A program made the position numbers and the translations under genes. A stretch of DNA of 64,000 nt from Andrena cerasifolii (taxonomy: Eukaryota > Arthropoda > Insecta > Hymenoptera > Andrenidae), in assembly GCF_050908995.1 (NCBI RefSeq), contig NC_135133.1, positions 3,080,001-3,144,000 on the forward strand, given 5' to 3'. This document shows, in pieces, positions 24,501-35,900 of this stretch; positions within the stretch are counted from its first letter, which is position 1; each line of letters starts with the position of its first letter. The notes under the pieces are model-generated. The model saw nothing but the letters and a program-made list of their open reading frames with translations. It ran no database searches and was not told the DNA's origin.

Positions 24501-26847
24501 TGGATAGGAATATTATACAGCAATTAACCGAATTCAATAATCCATTTCTATTGAAAGCTTTAGAAGGCTACATTCCTTCAGAGCTATTAAAGAAAGATAC
24601 TGCCGATACCATGAATTCTCCCAGCGTTGAAACTATCAAAACGGGAACTAATAATTTATTTGATAGGTATATTTAGTGTAAACTCGAAGTGTTCTGAAAA
24701 AGAAGCATTCGTCTTTAAACATAAAATATAATCTTTCAGATTAGAGAAAGTGTCGGATTATATTTTGCCGTTCAGAAAAATATTAGAAAATATTTTGGCA
24801 GAGATTCTAGTTTCGCGGTATAACAGTGCCAGCAAATTAGTCAGAAATATAATGTCGGAGGAGTACAAATTGGAATCACAGTTAACGTTAATGAGATCAG
24901 TTTACATGATGGAAGCGGGCCACATCATGAGCAAATTTTATCAAAGATTGTTTCAAGAGGTAAGTGCGAAGTACGTTGTAATTGTTCGTCTCTAATTAGT
25001 TACATATATTTTCTACTGAATTTTTGTTTAGATTGAATCTAATCAAACGTGGAGTAACTCTTATTTTCTGTCGTGTATACTCGAGGAGATCCTTTCGCAG
25101 TGGTGGCCAGACTCCAGCTCACGATGGTGTGTTACAGTTTGCAATACCCACACGAATCAAGTATTAGAGGCTGTGGATAATATAACGTTACACTATGCAA
25201 TAGGCTGGCCTATAAACATTATACTAAATGAAAAGACTTTCGTAAAGTACAATGAAATATTTAGATTTCAATTGAAACTGAAGTGGGCCTTGTGGACACT
25301 GAATAATTTGAAATTCAGTGGTAAGAAAGAATGTCGCAAAATTTTCAACTTCGCTCTGTTTAACTAGACTTTATGATCAATGATATTCTTTATAGATTTG
25401 GAAGGCTCAAAATCAATACGGCAGAGAAATAAGTTAGAGCAATTCCACATAAGACGTATTGAAAGTCTACGGTTTTGTTTGCTACATGCGATTAGTTCGA
25501 TACATACGTATTTATCAGGCCAGGTATTACAGAATTTGAGTATTATATTAGAGAAGGCTTTGATGCAAGCTGATAGCCTTGATGCAATCATATCAGGTAA
25601 ACTGAATTTACAATTATTCAAATAGAATGACGAAAATCAAGAGTAACAAAATTGCGGTGGATGCTTCCTCTTCTAGTTATTAATGTTTAACAGTTCGGGT
25701 CACAAACGCCTGAAACACGGCAACTAGAGGTGTGCGAGAACCCGACGTCGGGACGGGTCGAGTTCTCGAGAATGTGCGGGATTCTCGAGAGTCTGGACTC
25801 CCGAAAATTCCAAGGACCCGATTGCCGTTTCGGGTTTCGAATTTAATGAATACGACATCATACATTCAACACATCGTAAGAAAAAGTGTAGCCATTGTTG
25901 ATTTTCCGAAATACAAACATCAGTCAGTCCTAATAATACGAATCCCGAAACCCTCGGGAACCCGTTCCGATCCCGAGAAAATTTCTCGTCCCGACCCGAC
26001 ATTTTCGGGTTCTCGCACATCTCTAACGGCAACCCAACGACACGCGTTGCGTAGGTCAGTAAGGCCGGGGCCGATTCCAAAATTGTGCGGGGCCAAGAAA
26101 AAACGCATTTATATTGTACTTCTAAATTTTATAATAATAAATATCTATGCATAGGGCCCCGCAAAATTAACGATGAGCTTTTTCATAGACCGCGGGGTCA
26201 GGTCAGGCTCTGAGTAAGGCGCACAGTCGCTGTCGAAAAGCAATGAATTTTGAAACGTTAATAACTTAAAAATGAAGTCTCCATCGCGATTTCATTACTC
26301 TTGATTTTCGTCTCATTTTGTCGTATTGAATCACCCCGTATATTTACTACCGCCTGATGCCGAGCACCGTGTATGTGTACATGGTATGTAATCTCCTTTT
26401 TCTTCACAATTGCAATTACAGTTCATTGTGAATATTTGCGGAAGGTTCACGAGCACTGTTTATTAACAGCAGAGTACGAAGACTTAATGGCGACCATAAA
26501 CAACGTACGTATACTTACTGAACACTATTATATACAATAAAATTATGTACCTTTGTATAAAGACATGATTAATTTGTACAAGCTTGTTCCAGTTAATTGA
26601 TATGTGTAGTCACATTCGAACTCGATGGAATCATAAAAAATTAATTTTCGCCAGCGAAGAATTAGACGTGTTGGAAAGCAGTTACAACAAGTATCACACG
26701 TACCTTGCCCTAGCTTTGCATAACGCAATACAAAATAAGGACGCGAATTACTGTAAGTCAGACGATTTTTTGACAGCATTATACGATACATTTCAATCCG
26801 ATGTTCTGAAATTTAGTAGACTTACTTCGGAATCGCGGTCCCAATGA
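21560..26847 (+). CDS. Grip128: Gamma-tubulin complex component 5 (GCP5/Grip128), complete
   Basis: Subunit of the gamma-tubulin ring complex that nucleates microtubules at centrosomes. Exons: 21560-21631, 21747-22175, 22255-22514, 22593-22764, 22852-23062, 23155-23455, 24087-24283, 24363-24666, 24740-24959, 25032-25320, 25396-25596, 26422-26504, 26593-26847; phases consistent, about 997 residues (human about 1024). The acidic motif EEIDWAEYLKEG followed by DTESDWSEDAED is typical of GCP5. Later DTWLSEGRFEDWREEFII, LQAMR-equivalent LTLMRSVYMMEAGHIMSKFY, and YAIGWPINIIL mark the GRIP1 and GRIP2 regions. Alternative 3' end: a good donor after 26752 (TACT|GTAAGT) can join an acceptor at 27010, adding 27011-27057 and ending in SSAFNCSMSYV; which end is used needs RNA data. 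Introns 6 and 11 carry transposons. Confidence 0.94.
23476..23709. mobile_element. Harbinger-like MITE with TTA target duplication
   Basis: Ends AGGTGCAATTTCATGC and, inverted, AGGTGCGATTTCATGC, extending as about 60 bp of inverted repeat. TTA flanks both sides (23473-23475 and 23710-23712). 234 bp in GCP5 intron 6. The 3-bp TTA duplication is what PIF/Harbinger elements make. Confidence 0.75.
23711..24031. mobile_element. hAT-like element interrupted at its left edge by the Harbinger-like MITE
   Basis: Ends TAGGGGTGGGTTCGAATC and, inverted, TAGGGATAGATTTCTCGAA. The 8-bp duplication TTAAATAT lies at 23466-23473 and 24032-24039, outside the inserted MITE. The interior is rich in TTCGA words. 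Confidence 0.78.
25725..26025. mobile_element. hAT-like MITE in GCP5 intron 11 with 8-bp target duplication
   Basis: Ends TAGAGGTGTGCGAGAACCCG and, inverted, TAGAGATGTGCGAGAACCCG. Flanks 25717-25724 and 26026-26033 are both ACGGCAAC. The interior is made of CGGGTC/TCTCGAG/CCCGAAA words. Confidence 0.88.
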
Positions 26848-27010
26848 ATTAAGAAATTACCATAGATATTTTACTACGGTGTACTCTAAACTCTAAAGAG
26901 CTTTTATAGTTCCTACTAATAACTCCAAAGATGTGAATAATATTAGCATGTTAATTAATATCGTTTTTAAATTTAACATTCTTTTTTTTTTGTTGTTGCT
27001 TTGTTCACAG

Positions 27011-27057
27011 TGACTGGCTTAAGTTCAGCATTTAACTGCAGTATGTCATATGTCTAA
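27011..27057 (+). CDS. Grip128: Putative alternative last exon of GCP5
   Basis: A pyrimidine-rich acceptor (TTGTTCACAG) precedes 27011. Spliced to the donor at 26753 it continues the GCP5 frame for 14 codons and ends TAA at 27055-27057. The resulting tail (LTGLSSAFN) resembles the LxxLxxxF pattern seen at the end of GCP proteins about as well as the read-through tail (FLTALYDTF) does. It also has a donor-like CA|GTATGT at 27041, in phase with the exon at 27516, so read-through into the next gene is conceivable. Confidence 0.4.
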
Positions 27058-27515
27058 CACTGATACGTTTTCACACCACACAATAATAATGCCGTATTTG
27101 TAGCAAATGACAATGCAGCAAGTCGTGCTATTCCTGAAATTTCTCCTATTATTGTTATTAACTGAATGTTGCGTTAATCGAAGAGATATAACACACATAA
27201 CATTCGTTAGCAACAATACTAACAGTAACTTGCCTTGCTAATGCTTTGCAAACAATTTTTGCTCTAAAATTTCTTTCAAAAAAAAAAAAAAAATATATAT
27301 TAATATCCCACTGTTTTTTCTTTTTTTTTTAAATCTATTGAATCTTGTCAGAGCACTTATAAAACCTATATTGTTGAATATTTTGTTGAATAATTTGTAC
27401 ATTGAGAGCATATAGTTACATTGTAAAATAAACAGCTAAGTTCTTCTTACTTTAGTTTCTTAAGATTTATTTTCCTATCCCGAAATCCTATCCAACTCCT
27501 GTAAATTCCTTTCAG

Positions 27516-28043
27516 ATGAGCTAATGCTACGGTATCAAATTAGTTCACGAAACTCGTACACAGAAGATGCTGCTGCTGTCTGTTCGTTCAATAATGTCAG
27601 TCGCAATTTACTAATCGAAGTAGCATACCAACATTTGCCACCGTCAGGCTTACCTATTCCAATTCCACGAATGATACATAAAGCAGATTGGTATAGAAGC
27701 AGGTAAAAAGAAAATTCATATCTTACTGTTAGTTTCACTAAATAAATAAATATAATTTTACTAAACAAGGTGAAAGTATCGAATGAAGGCCTTCGTATTG
27801 CTTTCACGAAGACGGACAATTCGTTGTAAAACATAACGTAGACATTTAAAATTTGAACGTTTCAGTTTAAACTCTGAATACTCCTTACCTAACGAAATCA
27901 GTCTGAACGAGTACGAACAAACATTCTCATACATGCGTTGGTATCAATTGGAAGAAAGTGTTGTTACGCTTAATTTGTCTCCGTACGCCTTACATCGCGA
28001 AATAGAAGATCTTGTTAATGACGGCAAGTTGGAGACAAACTAA
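27516..28043 (+). CDS. Two 3' exons of an unrecognised gene
   Basis: Exons 27516-27702 and 27866-28043 join in phase (GT at 27703, TTTCAG at 27860-27865) and end TAA, giving about 121 residues. The sequence looks conserved rather than random: a proline-rich stretch LPPSGLPIPIPRMIHKADW, then SYMRWYQLEESVVTLN and a charged helical end HREIEDLVNDGKLETN. I do not recognise the family. The upstream part is unclear. One option is an ATG at about 27105 encoding a hydrophobic leader (VVLFLKFLLLLLLTECC), with a GTAACT donor in the right phase. Another is splicing from GCP5 exons at 26752 or 27040. Each is phase-compatible, so the choice needs transcripts. Confidence 0.55.
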
Positions 28044-28469
28044 TCGTAACTTGATGATACGGAAGTATAAAGAAGTTCTTTGAAATATAAGTTACAAAAA
28101 TATATTAACGTACGTAAAACTTGAAATATTTATTGAGCATGAATAGTTCCGTCTCTTCGTAGTATGGAATTGAAAGAAGACGCCATACTTTGCGACAAGA
28201 ATTAACTGATAATTATATTAATCCTTAACTTAATAGATAATTATTATGTAAGAATATATATACATTCACGTTTAAAAAATTTATAAGAAACAATGAAATA
28301 ATTATATCTTGCACTGAGTAAATATTTATGATATTCGGTTACCGATAACACGGCGCATTACGACTTATAAATTATCAGCGTGTAAAATAAAGGTGGAAAA
28401 GTATGGATGAAGAAACCTTACTTCCTACTGCAAGATTTAAATGAGAATTCTAAGTATCACACGCAGAAG
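28044..28469. other. Spacer between two convergent gene ends
   Basis: AT-rich 3' UTRs of the unrecognised plus-strand gene and RagC. An AATAAA on the plus strand near 28387 may be a polyadenylation signal. Nothing else seen. Confidence 0.6.
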
Positions 28470-31400
28470 TTAACTCTGCGCAATTACGACAGTACCGTTT
28501 TGTCCCATGGCTCCGCCTTGCGATATGGTAGGAGCGTTTGAAGTTTCATTCGCGTTAACAGGAGGTGTCGAATGGTTATTAACGTTTGTAGAAGCTAGAG
28601 CCTTATTGCGCAACTCAAAGACTTGTTGTATGGCTTTACGAAAGCAAAGAAAGTTGTAATCGATTACACCTACGAATGGGGAAGAAACGTTTTATACTCT
28701 TCGATCACATAGCTAGTGTTGCAATCTGTAAAAGACTTTGTTACCTTGTCTATCGAAGTTATCTTCGCGTAAAATACAGACTAGAGCCAAGAACTTATTA
28801 ACTTCCCTTAAGTATAAAATCGTTCCGTTATTCAGTTTGATTAAACTGGAACTCTGACTATCGAATGCTGCGGCCTCCAAATCCTCTCTCAAACTAAAAT
28901 CAATATGCAAAATTCAGTACACCATGATATACAATGCACGTACGTGGAGATATCGATGCAACGTACCCATATATACAGGATACGTCAATAACAACATCAA
29001 TCATATCACAGCACAGCTCATAACTTTGCATATCTACAGGGGAACTATCGGTTGCGATATAAATTTTTGATACCACATCAAATAGAAATGCTTTCTCAAT
29101 CGCAGAATTCTGCGAACCAAAACGTAATCCGTATTAGCAAAGAAATTAGAGAGGGAAGAGAAATATTTCTTCCTTACCGATATGAGTATGTTAAGCAAAT
29201 TTTCTAGCGTTGGTAACTGCGGTATTAATTTCTGAACAACTTTACTAAACGCTTCAAATATGCTGTGATCGTATATGGACGTCAAATGGAAATTCAGATG
29301 GATTTGGTCGCACCCTGAAATACGCATATGTATTTATGCTCCGTTATCAATAAACTCCGAACATTCGATTCTCTCCTTCTTACCAGCGTCCGCGAGATCA
29401 TCGTTCGCTCTCGTATGTATGTCTCTTTGGGTTTCCATTTTACAATCGTCGGACAAACCGTCCACCTTGTGTATGAACACTTCAAATTTTATCGCTTGGT
29501 TAACTTTATACGCTTTTGTAACTGTTAAGTGGAGCTTATTAAGTGCCTCCATATAATCGTCTTGAGCATCGATAACAAAGACCAATGCTCCGCAACCACC
29601 GAATATCATGTCACTGTCAAAAGTAGGATCAAAGAAGTCAATTTGTCCTGGAAAATCCCAAATTTGAAACTGAACAAAGCTAGAGTTACTTATGTCATCC
29701 TTAATAATCTTATTTGTGCTTTCCAAGAACAATGTCTCATTCGGTGACATCTTATGAAAGACTACTTTTTGTATAGACGATTTTCCACTCCTGGAACCAG
29801 AATTAATTCCGCGAGATTAATAGCATACCAACGGATACTTATAGATTAAAAATACAGTCTTCCCCGGATTATCGAGAAGAATTCGGGCCCGGGAAATTCA
29901 CCATAAACCGAGTCAGGGGAAGTAGTTACCACCTAATAAGCTGACCCTTGTCAGGACCCTCTCCCCGAACCGTCTGACAAGGAGACTGAACGACGTAAAC
30001 CGAGAGTGAGTGAAATAGCGCACCAACGGGAGACCCTCGGTCGACGGCGAATTGAGTCATTCAGTATTGAATATGAAAATTTTCATATTACTGATTACAT
30101 CCTGGTGAGAGTATTACCGGTGGATTGGTGAGTTTATGTCGACGAAAATGATTCCAAACACGAAGCAATTCGGTCTATTTTTTATTATGAAAACACGCTT
30201 CTTGTGGGTAACTCACAACATTTCTCTTGCAATTATCGAAGTAATTTGCCAATCTTCGTAATACCAAATAGGTACTAAACATCCAGGCAATTTCTCCCGA
30301 AAACTGCATTTAAGCAATCTTCAGCAGACACTTCACAATTTGGTGAAGTCGCTGATATTCTGCATTTAAATTCTCTTCTGCAGTATTACATGGTGTGTAA
30401 CGGGAAGAAGTCACTTTCCAGTCTGTGAATTACAACATTTAGCGAACGCAGTGACGTTCACTAAAAATGGACCGAATTGCTTCGCGTTTGAACCAGGGGT
30501 TTAAAACAGTTATGATATCGGTTTCGGTTCTTGAAACAGTTATGAAGAACTGATATTCTGGGTAACTGTTATAAGGAACCGAAATTTCTGACTATATCGA
30601 TTTCGGTTACGGTTCTGGAACCGTTATTCTTTCGGTTCTATATCGGTTCTAAAACGGTTCTGGAGTCGGTTCATTTCGGTTCGTAAATACATTCTTATAT
30701 TTTTCCTACGAAATTGTTATTTGTTTTAACTCTCCGATGGCTGTGCATGGATTTATTTTGTCAACACAATTTGAACGCAAACGTCTATTCTTGCTTTAGC
30801 CATCATCTCAGTAGCGTATTTACGTCAATGTTTTGATGTGTAGCTGTTTATTACTCCGTGGCGGAATCCGATTGACTGTGAAAGTGTGAAAGCTTCAGTT
30901 TGTTTCAAAGTAATCATGTGGTGCGGATGCGGACGAATGCTCCTATACAATGTATAGGTAATTTGCTTCGCACGCGTAGCGCGGACGCTCCGCTGAACTT
31001 TGAAACGGGCCTAACGTAAACAATTTTTAGCTTGAGTCAATCATCGCGAGTTGAGATGTTTGGAGATGCTCTTGGACAAAAGAAAGCCATGCATCCGAGA
31101 GTTGAAACAGTGCGATAAAATAGAAATATCGTTTTTGATTAAATTGTAGATTATTGAATTTCTTCGAAATAAATTCTTAATATACAGTAATCTGCAAGCG
31201 TAATATCTACTTATTTCAATTCCTGTAAAATTGATACCGATATAGAACCGTTATAACCGATATAATATCGGTTCTGTAGAACCGCAACCGAAATCGGTAT
31301 AGTCAGAAATTTTGGTTCCTTATAACAGTTATTCAGAATATCGGTTCTTCAGATATATAACTGTTTGAAACAGTTATTTTCAGAACCGTTTCAATTCCTG

Positions 31401-32082
31401 GTTTGAACTCATTTTTATCGAGAAACCTTAAAAAATCCATTGGTACTACTTTCATGAATATTTATCGAAAACATGAACATTTTATTTTCCTGTACTGGGT
31501 TTTTTACCTGGTCCAATGGTTTTATTGCTCTCGGCAAATAACGGGCGGCCTACCTGGGCCCGCAAGGCCCTCGCTCGCAGCGAGGAAACAAGACCGTGCG
31601 GTGGGTAGGTCTTTCCCAATAATCCGGGGAAAAAAGCATTTCAATAATCCGAGGAAGACTGTATTTTGAGACTTTAATCGGATACCTCCTGAGACCCATT
31701 AAAAGTATCCTAGGTTTTTGTTCCCCTGATAAAGGATCTATCGATCCTTCTGTTTCTCCATCGAACGGCGCATACCCAAAATCTTTAGGAAAGGAGCCTA
31801 CATCGTAACCAGCTTGATACTGATCATCATCATCCTGCGACGTTAAAATTGTTATTAATATATAAATTAAAACTATTATATGAAGTTAAAAATGTGGTGC
31901 CCATATATGGAATATTCTTTTTATATTTTTCTTTATGTAAAACGTCCACGAGCATTTACTTGAAATATAAGGATTCAGTCAAGTAAGAAAATATAGAACT
32001 AACGTGGAATATAATTTTATCAGCATGAAACATGGCATCAGTTGCTATCAACAAAGATTTGAGTCATCAGTGCACTTACCAT
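28470..32082 (-). CDS. RagC-D: Ras-related GTP-binding protein C/D (RagC-D), complete
   Basis: Lysosomal Rag GTPase that pairs with RagA/B and signals amino-acid sufficiency to mTORC1. Minus-strand exons: 32082-32080 (just the ATG), 31834-31686, 29790-29384, 29314-29178, 29109-28967, 28893-28745, 28669-28470; phases consistent, about 395 residues (human RagC 399). The P-loop region LLMGLRRSGKSSI spans the junction of exons 2 and 3. Switch and G3 are NSSFVQFQIWDFPGQ, and the G4-like segment is FIHKVDGLSDD. The C-terminal roadblock domain includes LTSIYDHSIFEAFSKVV and LYLREVNKFLALVCILRE. The first coding exon holds only the start codon, spliced at ATG|GTAAGT. Intron 2 (1.9 kb) contains a pogo-like element with a nested hAT element. 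Confidence 0.95.
29855..31661. mobile_element. pogo/Tigger-like element in RagC intron 2
   Basis: Ends CAGTCTTCCCCGGATTAT and, inverted, CAGTCTTCCTCGGATTAT, each next to TA (29853-29854, 31662-31663). TA duplication and these termini fit the pogo/Tigger group. No transposase remains. A hAT-like element is inserted inside it. Confidence 0.78.
30494..31400. mobile_element. hAT-like element with CGGTTC-rich ends, nested in the pogo-like element
   Basis: Ends CAGGGGTTTAAAAC and, inverted, CAGGAATTGAAAC. 8-bp duplication GTTTGAAC at 30486-30493 and 31401-31408. The first and last ~200 bp consist of permuted words such as CGGTTC, AACCG, ATATCGG and CAGTTAT. The middle 500 bp is ordinary sequence with no ORF. 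Confidence 0.85.
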
Positions 32083-32908
32083 ATTCGTATCACTTGTGAT
32101 ACTTTATTTATTTAGAATGCCTCTCTTTCAGGATAGACTTTGAATTCACAACAGCCACAATGTTACAACGCACACTGGAGAGACCATTAAAATAGCTATT
32201 AAAACTCAACACAGACAAGACATATCTTTGTTTATAATCCTGTGGAACCGTATATAAGTGATTTCCAGCAGTTTGATACAATATCAATGTGGGCGGCGAT
32301 TAGACTAAAATATGACTAAGTGGATACACAGAAATAAACATTCACTTTCTATGATTTAAGTCTCCCAAACAGCCAATAATAAATGAGGTTTATATTGCAC
32401 AATAGAATAACAACATTCATAAATTCTTTTTTGTATTATAAAACAGATCCTATTCTCTCGTTTCAGTCCATTAGAATTTTAATGCCTCGGCTTCGAAGTC
32501 TTCCGCAGCGACGGTAATTAAATGTGCGTAATAAAAATATATTGCAACAATATCTCGTAGTTTCATTCCATGCAGCTGGCTACTTATATACCCAATTGTG
32601 ATATTGAACATTGAATCAGCGATGCAATGAAAACAGGCATAAATGATAACTACCAACCGCATAACTACATCGTAATGGCGGCAATGGCACTGTCGCCATC
32701 TTCTCCACCGCAGCCGCGGCGGACTTCGCGCGCCTCGCGTGTTTCTGTTTGCGCGAAAAACGTGTACAGCGAGGTGGAGTGAACGCGGGCCCGCAGAGTG
32801 ATTTTCCACGGGGCAAGACCGTGCTGAATGTGTTTGTAAAACATGAGAGTGATCGCCGCTACTGCGTAAATATATTTTGCAGGCTAAGGGGCTACGAAAA
32901 CTCCGGAT
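32083..32908. promoter_or_regulatory. Divergent promoter region of RagC and the ZNF839-like gene
   Basis: 826 bp between start codons. The half next to the ZNF839-like ATG (about 32660-32830) is GC- and CpG-rich and probably 5' UTR/promoter. ORFs on the minus strand here are shadows of the GC-rich stretch and the coding exon. Confidence 0.5.
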
Positions 32909-35900
32909 ATGGCAGATATCTCGAACTCCACAGTGTTTACAAACGATGCATCCTCCACTGGTGCTTCCGATCTCCTTCAGCAAGCGTTCCAGCAGGTGGT
33001 GGACAACGATGACCACGAGAGCGAGTTCGTGGCGTTCTTGCAGAACGACGACAATGATTCCGAGACTATCCACTTGACCCCGGAGCAAGCGGCGGCCTTA
33101 GGGCTAACCTTCGAGGTGAACTCAGGCGAGGAGGTTATGTATCACATAGATCAAGATAATACTGTCCCACACCTGCAGGAAAGCCTCTCCGCGAAGGACG
33201 GGATCAATGTGCAGAATCACGATTCCTTATCCCCTCCGGGTTCTATAACGATCGATCAGTTGAACTATCAGCCCGAAGAAGCGCAAAAGTCCGGCGACTG
33301 CGATTTGATTAAAACGGAATGCATCGATTTCCAAGAATGGCACATGCAGAAAGTCTCGCAGAGCGATCAGATCCAGGATCAAGTACTCGACAGCGATCTG
33401 TCGCTAGAGAAGATAGATTTGGCTAGTCAAAGCCACGAGTCTCAACAACTAATCGAACATCAGAATAATATCATTCAACATGGCTCTGGTACGCAGGCGA
33501 TAGTTTTGGAGCAACCTAAAGTACACGCGATAAAAGCGGATATCACGCACATTAAGAGTATCCATGAAAATGACCTGCAATATACTATCGAGGATAGCGT
33601 AGCGCAAAGTCAACTCCACGCGATACCTACTTCCCAGGCGCAGATACTACAGAAGCTTCCCGTGATTTTACCATCCTCGCAATTTATTCTGAAGCCTGCG
33701 CAAACTATACTGAAGCCGGCCAAAAATATTAGATTACTTCAAGGCTCGAACAAACTTACCAGCGCGACAGTTAATTCTATCAACGCTGTACACTCGCTTA
33801 ATACCAATTCGAATCCCAATTCTATGTTACTGTCGAAAGCTACGATACTGAATAACTTATCGCCACAGATACTAAAAGCTACTCCCATAACTGCTCAGTT
33901 GTTAAACACCACTGGCATATCTGCGCAACTGTTAAATACTTCTCAGATCTTAGCGGGCGCTTGCGAAATACAAAATCAGTCTGTCAATACGTCGCATATC
34001 ACTAGCACTTTAGTAAATACCACATCCGGGGCGCAGCAAAACTTTGTCACTTCGCAAATACGCTTGTCTCCGATCGTAAAAGCATCCCAGCCTCTTCAAA
34101 GAGGGAACGTTCAACAGTTTCTAACTCCGGTGCTAAAAGGTGCGTCAGCCATGCTCTCAAAGCCAAATCAAATTTTAAACAATAGCAGCGTAGCGACGGC
34201 TATTCCTGCGCAGCTCTTGAAATCAGTACAAATACCTTCTCAATTGCTCAAAGCTAAAGCGGTAATTGGGAAGAAAACAACTGTAATGACTGGCCTACCA
34301 AAAACTACGATTAATTCTAATACACCAGTCGTCCTTCGAGCTGCGTCGATCGTTAAACCTCAGGATTTAAAAGCGGCGACGACAACTTCCACGTCTATCT
34401 TGAAACCAACACAAATATCTTCGACGCCTATATCCATTCTAAAACCTCAAACAAAAATTGCATTCAATAATGCGACTAAACAGAATGTAACTATCGCGAG
34501 CCAGAATGTTGCTAACATCTCGAATCATTCACCAAACACTTTGCAAAAGACACCCGTAACACAGCAGAGTGCCACGTTCGAATGCGCTAAGCCAGTACAG
34601 AATGAAACTATAAAGCAAAAAGTTAATCTCATGGTAAATGGCACAAATCCTAAAGTAAATAAGAAAGTTAAAAGTACTCCCGTTAAACCTGCGACGGTAG
34701 TAAATGAACCTATGGACACATCAAAGCCGCTGGGTTCTAGTGAAAATCCGATTCAAATCGTTCAACAAGGCCAAACATTTCATAGGTACGTGAAATATAT
34801 GTTTGTGCCTATTTCCAATGGTTTACTCGCTTTGTAACATCGCTTATATTCATTCTAGCATGCAACGTCTGACACCAACACAGTTGAAGCAAATTGCTCA
34901 TGTTTTGCAACAGCGCAGTCAAGAAGCAGCTGCGTCTAATGAGAAAGTTGTGTATAGGTCAGTATATACCGACCCGCTCGTCATCTATCCTCAAATGCTG
35001 TGTCTAAAAGCTTCACCTATATATTCAGGGTAGTATTTCCTGAAGAGCTAGATTTGCGAATTCGGAATCCAGGAAATTTACTGAAGAATCGTGGTGGGAA
35101 AAGAGGCAGGCCAAAAAAGAGTGCTGTTAGACCTTCCTTACTTCCACCTAAACCACCACCCATTCCTGACGAAGAACAGGAAGAATTAAAGGTAGAGCTG
35201 TTTTATCTATTTGTCTTATCAAATTGTAACTGTTTCATCATCCTAACGTACTGATACTTCCATCAGGATGAGAGGAAAAAAGTTGTGGCAAGGACCCGAT
35301 CTGGCAGACTCTCCCGACCTCCCAGACACATGGTTCGAGATTACAAACACTTGCATCATTTAGATTTCTTGCAACCCGATTTAGATGATTCGGATGGAGG
35401 TTATAGTGATTACAATACTAATAATGACAAACTGGAGGAAGAAGAGTCGCCGAAAGAACTACTAACGGGGTTAGAGGTGCCAAAAAGGAAAATATCAGAT
35501 CATTTCAGGTGCCCTACGTGTAATAAAATATATTTGGGACGTACTCGCATGGCGAGGCATTTTGAAATGCACTCTGATCATGGCAGCCCTGAACAATTGC
35601 CGCCTCCGACACCTGAGCCCGAACTAAAGCAAACTACAGGGCAAGATCCTTTGAAGCGTAAGGGGAAGAAGAGGGGTCCTTGGGCTTACGTTACGCCCGA
35701 AGCCAAATCAGAAAGGCGTCAAATAAAATTAAGGGAAGCAATATCTGTATGCGAAGATCTCGAAATAACAAATATAGCTGCAAAGCCGGTACTTAACGCA
35801 CAATCGCTGTTCGACTTATTAGTGCTAAAGTCTGAGAATAATGTAAGAAACTTCCTGGCTGAATTGAAGCAGTTAATGGGCAAAGTGAGGGAGAAAGCCG

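Noticed and set aside
32471..33088. 205-codon minus-strand ORF opposite the ZNF839-like start
   Set aside because: It overlaps the coding exon antisense, and its composition (His/Arg/Ser-rich) is what reading GC-rich DNA backwards gives; no protein motif.
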